Shown: positions 1 to 7,362 of the stretch, piece by piece | Layout: every line of letters starts with the position of its first letter | Numbering within the stretch: position 1 is the first letter of the stretch | Program-made: the position numbers and the translations under genes | The notes under the pieces: generated by a model | The model's database searches: none | What the model was told of the DNA's origin: nothing | The model's input: the letters and a program-made list of their open reading frames with translations, nothing else | NCBI GenBank assembly: GCA_964589855.1 | Contig: CAZPVB010000170.1 | Location: 1-8,318 of the forward strand | Source of the DNA: SKVR01 sp964589855 | GTDB lineage: Bacteria; Bacteroidota; Bacteroidia; Bacteroidales; UBA7960 | DNA: 8,318 nt | Reading direction: 5' to 3'

Positions 1-899
1 TTCCTTACCTTACTGCTTCACAAACCCTGGGTTTGAATGTATGGCTGGGATACAGACAGGAAACCCGCACTCATTATCTGACCCGGTATAATCAGCGACT
101 GTTTTTTGATCCTCAAAATGGTTTTGCACTCAATAATTACTTTGCTTCAGTTGGCCTAACCCTGCGCAAACAAATACATGTCTATCATGAATGGTCTGTC
201 AGGTACGACCAATATAGTTTTCATGATTCACTTCGTCTTTTAAACCCCAGGTTTGTCTCATATCAAAATGATCAACCCTCTTTTTTTTCCGTTTATTACA
301 AATTGAAAAATGACCACCGCGATCAGAAATATTATCCGCTTACAGGTCATTATTTTGATCTGCGCCTCTGGCGTTATGGATTGGGTGTTTTTTCGCAAAA
401 CAATGTCGACCTTACTACTTTTGAATCCTCGGTCAGAAAATATTGGAAATTGAATCCCCGGTGGTATTTTGCTTCGGGATTGAATGTCAAAATATCTGCC
501 GGAAAACATCAACCTTATTATTTGCAGCAGGGATTAGGATTTTTGGGCGATGTAGTAAGAGGATATGAGAATTTTTTTATTGATGGCCAACATTTCTGGG
601 TTGCCAAAACCAACCTGAAGTATGCTTTGGTGCCATATCATATTTATCAGATGCCCTTTTTCCACAATCAAAAATTCTCACTGATCCACTATCGTGTTTT
701 TATGAATTTATTTGTTGATGGCGGATATGTGCATGATGATTTTTTCCACTATGAAAATCCGTATTCCAATGCCATGCTTGGAGCAACAGGCATAGGAATT
801 GATTTTGTAACGTATTACGATAAAGTTTTCAGATCAGAATTTTCCGTTTCGCGGCATGGAAACATAGGTGTGTTTTTTCATTTTATTGCACCGATATAG
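1..899 (+). CDS. Omp85/BamA-like outer-membrane beta-barrel protein, C-terminal part (5' end outside window)
   Basis: The reading frame is open to the left edge (in-frame codons from base 3 with no stop), so this is the 3' part of a larger gene; 298 residues are visible and the gene ends in TAG. The sequence alternates aromatic and polar residues in short strands separated by turns, as in a transmembrane beta-barrel. It carries VRGYE (bases about 555-569), matching the conserved VRGF/Y motif of loop 6 in Omp85 proteins (BamA, TamA, surface antigen D15), followed by a strand like the usual 'leucine-asparagine-leucine-lysine-tyrosine' stretch. The chain ends in strands with GIGIDF and GVFFHF, like the last strands of the family, although the final residues are API rather than a terminal Phe. 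POTRA domains, if any, lie upstream. The likely role is outer-membrane assembly or secretion, but the exact subfamily cannot be told. An in-frame TTG at 33 is not a credible start. Confidence 0.65.
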   Translation, partial: PYLTASQTLGLNVWLGYRQETRTHYLTRYNQRLFFDPQNGFALNNYFASVGLTLRKQIHVYHEWSVRYDQYSFHDSLRLLNPRFVSYQNDQPSFFSVYYKLKNDHRDQKYYPLTGHYFDLRLWRYGLGVFSQNNVDLTTFESSVRKYWKLNPRWYFASGLNVKISAGKHQPYYLQQGLGFLGDVVRGYENFFIDGQHFWVAKTNLKYALVPYHIYQMPFFHNQKFSLIHYRVFMNLFVDGGYVHDDFFHYENPYSNAMLGATGIGIDFVTYYDKVFRSEFSVSRHGNIGVFFHFIAPI

Positions 900-1219
900 G
901 TTATGATCGCAGAAATTTTTATTGATACATGTTTATTTTTTAGTAACTGATGGAAGCAGCAGGTATTTTTTGACAGATTACTTAAACTTTCATACATTTT
1001 TTGTTATTTTGCGTGAAAAATAAAATTGAAGAAAATTATCCTTCATCGTTTCCCTTTTTCTTAAAATCATTTTCGGTTTGATTCATTTTTTGTAAATTGG
1101 TAAAGTGACAGAAAAGGATTTTTTTGGAAGAGTCGCTTTATGTTATCGAAAAAAATTCATTTATATATTTAACAGGCAGCAATGTAAATAAAATCAAGTA
1201 TTAACTTATACAAACAAAT
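900..1219 (+). other. 320-base intergenic leader before the sugar transporter
   Basis: This AT-rich stretch holds no ORF worth calling, no clear terminator hairpin after the barrel gene, and no full TAnnTTTG promoter. The nearest -7-like string is GTTATTTTGC at 1003-1012, which departs from the consensus, and no TTG lies at a suitable distance. A transporter promoter probably lies here, but I cannot place it with confidence. The ATG at 1220 is preceded by an A-rich leader (bases about 1208-1219) without a Shine-Dalgarno site, which is usual in Bacteroidota. Confidence 0.4.
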
Positions 1220-2986
1220 ATGAAAAGTCGTCCGAGGTTAAGTTTCTGGCAGATATGGAATATGAGTTTTGGCTTTTTAGGTATCCAGTTTGGATTTGCC
1301 TTACAAAATGCCAACGTAAGTCGTATCTTTGAGAGTCTTGGTGCAGATGTGGGAGCCATACCCATCTTGTGGATAGCCGCCCCTGTTACGGGTTTGATTA
1401 TACAACCCATTATTGGTTATTTGAGTGATAACACCTGGAACCGGTTTGGTCGCCGACGTCCGTTTTTCCTGATTGGTGCAATTTTGGCATCACTGGCCTT
1501 GATTGTCATGCCCAATAGCGCATTTTTATGGATTGCTGCCGGTATGCTTTGGATTCTGGATGCCTCTATCAATATTTCCATGGAGCCCTTCAGGGCTTTT
1601 GTGGGCGATATGCTTCGCCCTGAGCAGCGCACAAAAGGTTTTGCCATGCAAAGTTTCTTTATTGGTGTGGGAGCTGTTGTAGCCAGCGGATTGCCGTATG
1701 TTCTCACCAATTGGATAGGAATTTCGAATGTGGCAGATGTGGCAGCGGGTGAAAACATACCTAAGTCTGTGAAGTATTCCTTTTATATTGGAGCAGCAGT
1801 ATTCTTTCTGTCTGTATTGTGGACAGTTATTCGTACCAAAGAGTATTCTCCTGAGGAGTTGGAAGAATTCAATAAATCTGAAAAAGGGAATCGGGAACAA
1901 AAGCAGGAGTCACGGGAAGGTTTTTTGCCTTACCAGAAGTTTATGAAGTCTTCTCCTTTCTGGATAATAATTGGTTTAGTGTTTACGCTGGTCGTATATT
2001 TCTTTCATTTCGAAGCCGAGCTATACATTCTTACCATAGGCATTACCTTATTTGGATTGGTTCAACTACTTACAGGGTATCTTATTAAATCCGGGAAAAC
2101 CACCGGTGGATTTGTGATTGTTATCAATGATCTTTTCCGTATGCCCAAAACAATGGGGCAATTGGCAGTTGTTCAGTTTTTTTCATGGTTTGCCCTGTTT
2201 TCTATGTGGATATACACCACTGCCGGTGTCACCAGTCATATCTATGATATGAAATTATCCGCATCAGAAATTGAAGAATTACAAGAAATTGCTCTTCAAT
2301 TAGGCAAACAAAACCAGGCAGAATGGTTCAACGAACTTGAAAGAGTCAATACTGAACTGGAAACGTATCAGCAACTGGCACTATCGGGCAGTCCGAATGT
2401 AGTAGTGAGTATGCGTGTTGTCAATTTTTTCAGAGAAGACAAAGGCGTTGAGGTTTCTGAAGGATTGAAGGATGCATTGCTTGAAATCGAAAAAGAATAC
2501 AACAAGGGAGCCGATTGGGTAGGGGTTTCTTTTTCAGCATATAATGGATTTGCCGCTCTTTTGGCCTTCCTGCTTCCCGTTCTTGCCAGATTTACCAACC
2601 GGCGCATAACGCATATGATATCTTTACTTGCAGGTGCCATAGGATTTATATCTATATACTTTATCACCAATCCTGTTTACATTATTGTTTCCATGCTTGG
2701 TGTAGGTATGGCATGGGCAAGTATTCTATCCATGCCTTACGCAATATTAACGGGGTCTTTACCATCCCATAAGATGGGGACTTATATGGGTATATTCAAC
2801 TTTTTTATTGTGATACCCCAGATCATGGCGGCCAGTATACTCGGATTTTTTGTAACAACTATAGCAGGGGGTGAAGCCATTTATGCGCTCATCCTGGGTG
2901 GCGTATCTTTTATTATTGCTGCCATTACCATGTTGTTTGTCGATGATGAAGACGAAAAAGTAATAGCCGACAGGCAAAATGAATAA
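1220..2986 (+). CDS. MFS sugar transporter, SLC45/GPH-like, probably maltose or sucrose:cation symporter
   Basis: A 588-residue inner-membrane protein. The N-terminal half has six helices (about residues 8-28, 45-67, 80-98, 102-120, 142-164, 186-204). The loop between helices 2 and 3 carries R-F-G-R-R-R-P (75-81), the signature of SLC45-type disaccharide transporters and a variant of the MFS motif A. A charged cytoplasmic stretch (206-240) is followed by two extra helices (about 247-262 and 267-288), then the C-terminal six (about 311-335, 435-458, 464-482, 485-507, 520-545, 553-573), giving 14 predicted helices by eye. Between the helix at 311-335 and the next lies a hydrophilic, glutamate-rich segment (about 345-430), much longer than I expect here. 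Known SLC45 relatives move sucrose or maltose with protons. The downstream malQ and sugar kinase support maltose or a related alpha-glucoside, but the substrate is inference. The ATG start gives a normal short N-terminus. Confidence 0.8.
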   Translation: MKSRPRLSFWQIWNMSFGFLGIQFGFALQNANVSRIFESLGADVGAIPILWIAAPVTGLIIQPIIGYLSDNTWNRFGRRRPFFLIGAILASLALIVMPNSAFLWIAAGMLWILDASINISMEPFRAFVGDMLRPEQRTKGFAMQSFFIGVGAVVASGLPYVLTNWIGISNVADVAAGENIPKSVKYSFYIGAAVFFLSVLWTVIRTKEYSPEELEEFNKSEKGNREQKQESREGFLPYQKFMKSSPFWIIIGLVFTLVVYFFHFEAELYILTIGITLFGLVQLLTGYLIKSGKTTGGFVIVINDLFRMPKTMGQLAVVQFFSWFALFSMWIYTTAGVTSHIYDMKLSASEIEELQEIALQLGKQNQAEWFNELERVNTELETYQQLALSGSPNVVVSMRVVNFFREDKGVEVSEGLKDALLEIEKEYNKGADWVGVSFSAYNGFAALLAFLLPVLARFTNRRITHMISLLAGAIGFISIYFITNPVYIIVSMLGVGMAWASILSMPYAILTGSLPSHKMGTYMGIFNFFIVIPQIMAASILGFFVTTIAGGEAIYALILGGVSFIIAAITMLFVDDEDEKVIADRQNE

Positions 2987-3090
2987 CAGTTTTGTGCTAT
3001 CAAATTGTGAAAAGAATACATCTTCCTTGCATTTGATTCCGGTAAAAATCTGAAAACTGCAATTAAAAAATATAGATTAAGTGATTCATT

Positions 3091-3098
3091 TATTTTTG
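3091..3098 (+). promoter_or_regulatory. Possible -7 element of a malQ promoter
   Basis: TATTTTTG matches the Bacteroidetes TAnnTTTG -7 element and lies 46 bases before the malQ ATG in the 157-base gap after the transporter gene. No TTG is found about 19-21 bases upstream, so only half of the promoter is recognisable and the region is AT-rich enough for a chance match. If real, the transcript would begin near 3103-3106 with a leader of about 40 bases. Confidence 0.3.
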
Positions 3099-3143
3099 TT
3101 TTAGATAAAAAACACAAAAACAAAACAGTAAAATATAATACAT

Positions 3144-4637
3144 ATGAAAAATCAGGAAAGATCCAGTGGCATTTTATTACACATAACCTCTTTACCCGGA
3201 AAATATGGAATAGGAACGATGGGCGCTGAAGCCTACAAATTTGTTGATTTTCTTGTATTATCCGGTCAAAAGATATGGCAATTGCTTCCTTTGGGGCATA
3301 CAGGGTATGGTGATTCGCCTTACCAATGTTATTCAGCGTTTGCGGGTAATCCGTTGCTTATTGATCTTGATCAGCTTGTTGAAGAATCTCTTTTGGAAGT
3401 AAAAGATCTGCCCGATAATGTTTATTTCGATGATGAAAGGGTTGATTACGGTAAAGTACATGAGGTGAAATACCCCATTTTGCGTAAAGCTTACCGCAAT
3501 TATCTCAAAAAGGGCGATCATCTCATGAAGGTTAGGTTTGAGAAGTTCTGCCTGAAAAACATCAAATGGTTAGATGATTATGCCTTTTTCATGGCCCTGA
3601 AAGGTCATTTTAAAGGAAAACCCTGGACCGACTGGGAAGAAGATATAAAAAAGAAAAAGCATGATGCTTTTCATTATTATAAAGATCAATTAAAATCAGA
3701 TATTGAATATTTTAAATTTATCCAATTCCTCTTTTATAAACAATGGCTGGAACTAAAGTCGTACGCCAATCTGAATGATGTAAAGATTATTGGTGATATT
3801 CCGTTGTATGTTGCCTTTGATAGCTCAGATGCATGGTCGAAACCCGAATTATTTGAATTTGATGAAGATCTGAACCCCATACATATTGCCGGTGTTCCGC
3901 CAGATTATTTTAGTGAAACGGGTCAGCTTTGGGGGAATCCATTGTATAATTGGGAAAGGATAGAAAATGATAATTTCCAGTGGTGGATTGACCGGATTGA
4001 AGCCAATTTTACACTATATGACATGCTTAGGATTGATCATTTCAGAGGATTGGCTGCCTACTGGTCGGTTCCTTTTGGCGAAAAAACTGCCATAAACGGT
4101 AAGTGGGTTGATGCACCCGGTGGCAAAATGTTGCAGGCTGTTTTTGATGCATTGGGCGATTTGCCCATTATCGCAGAAGATTTAGGTGTTATCACCGAAG
4201 ATGTTGTTGAATTGCGTATGAGGTTTGATCTGCCTGGGATGAAAATCCTGCAGTTCGCTTTTGATTCGGGTGAAGAAAATGATTTTATGCCCCATACTTT
4301 TGAGAAAAATTACCTTGTATATACCGGAACCCACGACAATGATACCACGCTTGGGCATTATACACAATCTTCAGAGGCAGACAGAGAGCTGATGCAGGAG
4401 TATTTCAATATTGATACGACAGACCCTGCCTGGTCGTTTATCAAGCTCGCCTGGTCTACCGTGGCAGATATTGCTATTGCACCGATGCAGGATATTTTGC
4501 GATTGGATTCGCTGGCGAGAATGAATTTTCCGGGCAAACCTTCCGGTTTCTGGCAGTGGAGGCTCGTAAAAGAAAATTTAACCAAAGAACATGCAATGGA
4601 CTTGCTGAGAATCACAAAACTATATGGACGGTTTTAA
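3144..4637 (+). CDS. malQ: 4-alpha-glucanotransferase (amylomaltase, GH77)
   Basis: A cytoplasmic enzyme of 497 residues that transfers alpha-1,4-glucan chains between maltodextrins and frees glucose. The N-terminus has the family pattern SSGILLHITSLPG (7-19) and PLGHTGYGDSPYQ (49-61). GH77 catalytic residues are all in place: nucleophile Asp298 in RIDHFRG, acid/base Glu345 in AEDLG, and transition-state Asp398 in THDNDTT. The '250s loop' (GVPPDYFS through QLWGNPLYNW, 250-270) is intact. The length is that of the compact Thermus/plant DPE1 type, without the starch-binding domains of the larger Bacteroides enzymes. The C-terminus keeps the usual PMQD, RMNFPG and WQWR blocks. The ATG lies in an A-rich leader with no Shine-Dalgarno site. 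The gene follows a disaccharide transporter and precedes a sugar kinase, fitting use of imported maltose or maltodextrin. Confidence 0.95.
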   Translation: MKNQERSSGILLHITSLPGKYGIGTMGAEAYKFVDFLVLSGQKIWQLLPLGHTGYGDSPYQCYSAFAGNPLLIDLDQLVEESLLEVKDLPDNVYFDDERVDYGKVHEVKYPILRKAYRNYLKKGDHLMKVRFEKFCLKNIKWLDDYAFFMALKGHFKGKPWTDWEEDIKKKKHDAFHYYKDQLKSDIEYFKFIQFLFYKQWLELKSYANLNDVKIIGDIPLYVAFDSSDAWSKPELFEFDEDLNPIHIAGVPPDYFSETGQLWGNPLYNWERIENDNFQWWIDRIEANFTLYDMLRIDHFRGLAAYWSVPFGEKTAINGKWVDAPGGKMLQAVFDALGDLPIIAEDLGVITEDVVELRMRFDLPGMKILQFAFDSGEENDFMPHTFEKNYLVYTGTHDNDTTLGHYTQSSEADRELMQEYFNIDTTDPAWSFIKLAWSTVADIAIAPMQDILRLDSLARMNFPGKPSGFWQWRLVKENLTKEHAMDLLRITKLYGRF

Positions 4638-5108
4638 TCATCGGAGCCAGGAATTCATCTCATGAAAGTATTTGGATCAGAAAATATCTTTACAGGTAAA
4701 ATTCAGTTATTTTGCTGGCAAAAAGATAAAGATTGAGTTTTGTCAAACATGACCCAATAGGTGAAATTTTGTCTTATCTTTTTTTCGAAGAAAATAATTA
4801 TGAAAGATAATTCTTCCCAGTCCTATAAAAATGAACATTATAACCGAAAATCAACAGAGCATTATATCCTTAAGCAAATGATTTGGTGAATCAAATAGAA
4901 AACTAATTACTGTTTTTTTATGAAAATCAGTATTTTTGCATTGGATTGATTATCAGAAAAATACAGCACTGCGTTGCAGATGCTTATCATATGTGTTGTA
5001 GTGTTTTGATTTACAGCACTATAAATAATATGATGATTGTAAATGCAAATGCATAAAAAATAGTTTTGAAACAATAATTTATTTTTTAACCAGGAAAACC
5101 CAATAGAT
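4638..5108 (+). other. 471-base intergenic region between malQ and the kinase gene
   Basis: This is unusually long for co-oriented genes, and no credible protein gene is seen. It contains GTTATTTTGC (4706-4715), the same ten bases found in the transporter leader. It also has a small inverted repeat GTCA-N4-TGAC (4742-4753), arms TTATCTTT/AAAGATAA (4774-4781 and 4803-4810), a nine-base direct repeat TACAGCACT (4962-4970 and 5012-5020), and a short stem CTGC-GTT-GCAG (4969-4979) that can extend by GCA/TGC across one bulged A. A promoter for the kinase is plausible at its right end. None of the other elements is strong enough to name as an operator, terminator or RNA gene. Confidence 0.4.
5037..5068 (+). 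promoter_or_regulatory. Putative Bacteroidetes-type promoter for the PfkB kinase gene
   Basis: TTG at 5037-5039 and TAGTTTTG at 5061-5068 match the -33 TTG and -7 TAnnTTTG elements with 21 bases between them, within the range described for Bacteroidetes sigma-ABfr promoters. A start near 5073-5076 would leave a leader of about 35 bases before the ATG at 5109. This is the best-spaced promoter in the window and suggests that the kinase can be transcribed apart from malQ. Confidence 0.5.
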
Positions 5109-6212
5109 ATGGAACAAGTAAAGATTGTGCAAAGTGCACTGAATAAATTAAGCAATTATAAAGATTCGAAGCACTTACTGGTCGGATTTGATGGTTTCGT
5201 TGATGAGATCATCCATGTGGTGGACAAAAGAAAAAACCATGAAGAATATGAAAGAATTTCTGATATTGGGTCTTATGCAGACAGAATAGCGAAAACCGCC
5301 GGATTGAGTGCCAATATTGAACTGGTTCCCATTCAAATAAAAATTGGAGGTAATGGGCCTATTATGGCCAATGCTGTTATTTCGCAGGGCAATAAAGTAA
5401 GTTATATTGGTGCTTTGGGTGAGTCGCAGGTAAATCCCATTTTTCAGGAATTTGCCAAAGCATGTGAAAATGTTTATTCTCTGACCGATCCCGGGCATAC
5501 CGATGCACTTGAATTTTACGATGGTAAGATTATGATGGGCAAAATGAATAATCTGGTAGATGTTAATCTGGATAATTTGCTGAAAATCCTCCCCAAACCC
5601 GAACTTGAAAAACTTCTTGGTAATACCGATCTGTTGGCCTTTACCAACTGGACAATGCTCTCTAACCTAAACACTATTCTGGAAGAGTTTAGCAGGATCA
5701 TTGAAGTTCAGATGAAAAAACCTCTGGTATTTATAGATTTGGCTGATCCTAAGAAAAGAACACGGGAAGATATTCAGGAAATACTAAATATCATTTCCGG
5801 ATACAAAACCGATACAGTTCTGAGTATGAATATGAGCGAATCGAGCATTATATCGGAGGTTTTAAACCTCCGGGAGGAAAAGCTTGTGGAGCGCGCCATA
5901 AAGATCAGAGAAAAAATGAATATTTTTGGTATTGTGATTCACCCTACCAATGGTGCCGCTATTTCTACATCTGCACAAAGTGGGTGGGTTGATGGTCCTT
6001 ACACATCACAACCGAAATTAACAACCGGTGCAGGCGATAATTTTAATGCCGGTTTTTGTAATGCATGGTTAGCGGGTTTGGAACCTGTTGAGTCTGTTGC
6101 TGTAGGGGTTTGTTCTTCAGGGTTTTATGTAAGAAATGAAAGATCTGCTACCCGCGCTGATCTGCAAACATTTATGAAACAATGGGTGGATGTTGATTGT
6201 GGAGATATTTGA
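5109..6212 (+). CDS. PfkB-family carbohydrate kinase, substrate unknown
   Basis: A cytoplasmic sugar kinase of the ribokinase/PfkB fold, 367 residues against roughly 300-330 for most members. The first PfkB signature region is KIGGNGPIMANAVISQG (78-94) with the Gly-Gly pair at 80-81. The second is LTTGAGDNFNAGF (304-316), where Asp310 in GAGD is the expected catalytic base and the glycines form the anion hole. The N-terminal strand reads LLVGFDGFVDEI (23-34), an atypical version of the usual opening strand whose Asp contacts the sugar. The middle (about 105-240) is divergent and holds the extra length. The distance from malQ and its own promoter argue for separate expression. Position beside a transporter and MalQ suggests a hexose such as glucose or fructose, but fructokinase, glucokinase or another PfkB activity cannot be separated by sequence alone. 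Confidence 0.8.
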   Translation: MEQVKIVQSALNKLSNYKDSKHLLVGFDGFVDEIIHVVDKRKNHEEYERISDIGSYADRIAKTAGLSANIELVPIQIKIGGNGPIMANAVISQGNKVSYIGALGESQVNPIFQEFAKACENVYSLTDPGHTDALEFYDGKIMMGKMNNLVDVNLDNLLKILPKPELEKLLGNTDLLAFTNWTMLSNLNTILEEFSRIIEVQMKKPLVFIDLADPKKRTREDIQEILNIISGYKTDTVLSMNMSESSIISEVLNLREEKLVERAIKIREKMNIFGIVIHPTNGAAISTSAQSGWVDGPYTSQPKLTTGAGDNFNAGFCNAWLAGLEPVESVAVGVCSSGFYVRNERSATRADLQTFMKQWVDVDCGDI

Positions 6213-6233
6213 TCATCACAAACAACCATTGAA

Positions 6234-6276
6234 AAAAAACCTGCCATTAATTTTCATAAACGATGGCAGGTTTTTT
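6234..6276. terminator. Bidirectional intrinsic terminator between the kinase and mutT genes
   Basis: CCTGCCAT (6240-6247) and ATGGCAGG (6263-6270) form a perfect 8-bp stem with a 15-base loop. It is extended by six A:T pairs (A6234-6239 with T6271-6276). The T6271-6276 run serves the plus strand, and the A6232-6239 run is a T-tract on the minus strand. It sits 21 bases after the kinase stop (TGA, 6210-6212). On the minus strand the mutT stop codon (6277-6275) lies within the A/T arm. Convergent genes sharing one symmetric hairpin is the expected arrangement. Confidence 0.9.
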
Positions 6277-6676
6277 ATTGACGGAGATAATGCTCTGCTA
6301 CCGGTCGATCTGCTTCCATCAAATCAAAAGACCTCAATGCTTCTTTTTTGATCCATTTTGCATCTACATGGTCTTTTAATTTTATTTCTCCTTTTATATA
6401 CCGGCAAATAAAGGGGATTAGTTCAATTGCTTTGCCGGGATAAGGATGTATGAAAACTGGTAATTTTTCCAGGATCTCAATTTCAATGCTTAACTCTTCC
6501 CTGATCTCCCTTTGTATGCAAAACTCATCTGTTTCGCCTGGCTCGGTTTTCCCACCCGGAAATTCCCATTTTGCAGATGCCTGATCATTGCGACATGCAA
6601 TAAGAATATGATCTGATCTTTGGATGATAGCACATGTTACACGTAAGGGAGAAGCATCATTTGCGTTATTGACCAT
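6275..6676 (-). CDS. MutT-like Nudix hydrolase (nucleoside triphosphate pyrophosphohydrolase)
   Basis: A cytoplasmic protein of 133 residues, the usual MutT size, hydrolysing a nucleoside triphosphate to the monophosphate and pyrophosphate. The Nudix box runs 42-64: Gly42, Glu48, then R56-E57-I58-R59-E60-E61 with metal-binding glutamates. The penultimate position is Ser63 where the consensus has Gly. WEFPGGK (37-43) precedes it as in 8-oxo-dGTP/CTP pyrophosphohydrolases. The C-terminal ADRPVAEHYL (about 121-130) matches the end of this subgroup, in which that region helps recognise the base. Its ATG overlaps the end of pth by 11 bases (ATGGTCAATAA on the minus strand), so translation is probably coupled. 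An 8-oxo-dGTP cleaning role is likely, but a (d)CTP-specific relative is possible, so no symbol is assigned. Confidence 0.88.
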   Translation of the reverse strand: MVNNANDASPLRVTCAIIQRSDHILIACRNDQASAKWEFPGGKTEPGETDEFCIQREIREELSIEIEILEKLPVFIHPYPGKAIELIPFICRYIKGEIKLKDHVDAKWIKKEALRSFDLMEADRPVAEHYLRQ

Positions 6677-7346
6677 CTGTTTTTTGATCTGTAGAATTCC
6701 TGGATTTCTTTTGCCTGGGTTTTTTATTGAAATAGTTCATCGTTCGTTCAATGCCAATGGTTGCAAAACTCACGATCAATTCAGAGCATTCTTCTATTTT
6801 TGGTTCAATGACCTCCTTTTCTTCCGGTTCCCATTTTCCAAGTACAAAGTCAACCTGTCTGCCTTTACTGTATTCATTTCCTATGCCAAACCTCAGTCGC
6901 GGAAAGTTGTTTGTACCCATTACGCTTATGATATTTGCCAGTCCATTGTGTCCACCATCGCTACCACTGGCTTTCAACCTCAAAGTGCCCAATGGAAGCG
7001 CTATATCATCAACGATCACCAAAAGTTTGTCCTGGTGTATCTTTTCTTTGTTCATCCAGTAGTTGATCGCTTTTCCGCTAAGATTCATATAAGTACTGGG
7101 TTTTATCAGAATAAAAATACGTCCTTTGTGTCTGAATTGCGCTTTATCGCCATAACGGGCAGGTTCAAACTCACAATTATACTTCGTTGCCAGGTGATCC
7201 AGCACCATAAACCCTATGTTATGGCGGGTATTGTCATAATCGGGTCCAATATTTCCGAGTCCTACAATTAAATATTTCACAGAATGGTCTTCTTTTTCGG
7301 TTTGACGATTTTTGGCGCTGAATACTTTTTTCAGTAATTCCAACAT
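6666..7346 (-). CDS. pth: Peptidyl-tRNA hydrolase
   Basis: Releases tRNA from peptidyl-tRNA that dropped off ribosomes; cytoplasmic and essential in most bacteria. With the ATG at 7346-7344 it has 226 residues. The core begins VKYLIVGLGN (23-32) and holds the family residues Asn32, catalytic His42 in NTRHNIGF, Asn88 in KPSTYMNLSG, Asp114 in VDDI, and His133/Asn134 in GSDGGHNG, corresponding to E. coli Asn10, His20, Asn68, Asp93 and His113/Asn114. About 22 basic/amphipathic residues precede the core. I recall similar extensions in some Bacteroidota Pth proteins. A longer form starting at 7379 would place its ATG inside a terminator-like hairpin and is disfavoured. A GTG at 7280-7278 would give a minimal 204-residue enzyme. 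The gene follows rplY, a common Bacteroidota pairing, and overlaps the Nudix gene. Confidence 0.93.
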   Translation of the reverse strand: MLELLKKVFSAKNRQTEKEDHSVKYLIVGLGNIGPDYDNTRHNIGFMVLDHLATKYNCEFEPARYGDKAQFRHKGRIFILIKPSTYMNLSGKAINYWMNKEKIHQDKLLVIVDDIALPLGTLRLKASGSDGGHNGLANIISVMGTNNFPRLRFGIGNEYSKGRQVDFVLGKWEPEEKEVIEPKIEECSELIVSFATIGIERTMNYFNKKPRQKKSRNSTDQKTDGQ

Positions 7347-7362
7347 ATTTGATAAAACACTT

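Noticed and set aside
1004..1011. TTATTTTG as the transporter promoter
   Set aside because: It is off by one from TAnnTTTG, has no TTG at the right distance, and lies more than 200 bases from the ATG.
1417..1900. Minus-strand frames of 113 and 124 codons inside the transporter gene
   Set aside because: They are antisense to a clear membrane protein and have no start context or family resemblance.
4774..4810. TTATCTTT/AAAGATAA inverted repeat as a malQ terminator
   Set aside because: The arms are A/T-rich, the loop is long, no T-tract follows, and it starts 137 bases past the malQ stop.
4800..4889. 29-codon ORF in the malQ-kinase gap
   Set aside because: It has an ATG and an A-rich leader but no recognisable protein features, and ORFs of this size are expected by chance. 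Conservation would be needed.
6624..7271. 215-codon plus-strand frame opposite pth
   Set aside because: It lies antisense to conserved pth and mutT sequence, and its product has no family features. It is a shadow of the real genes.
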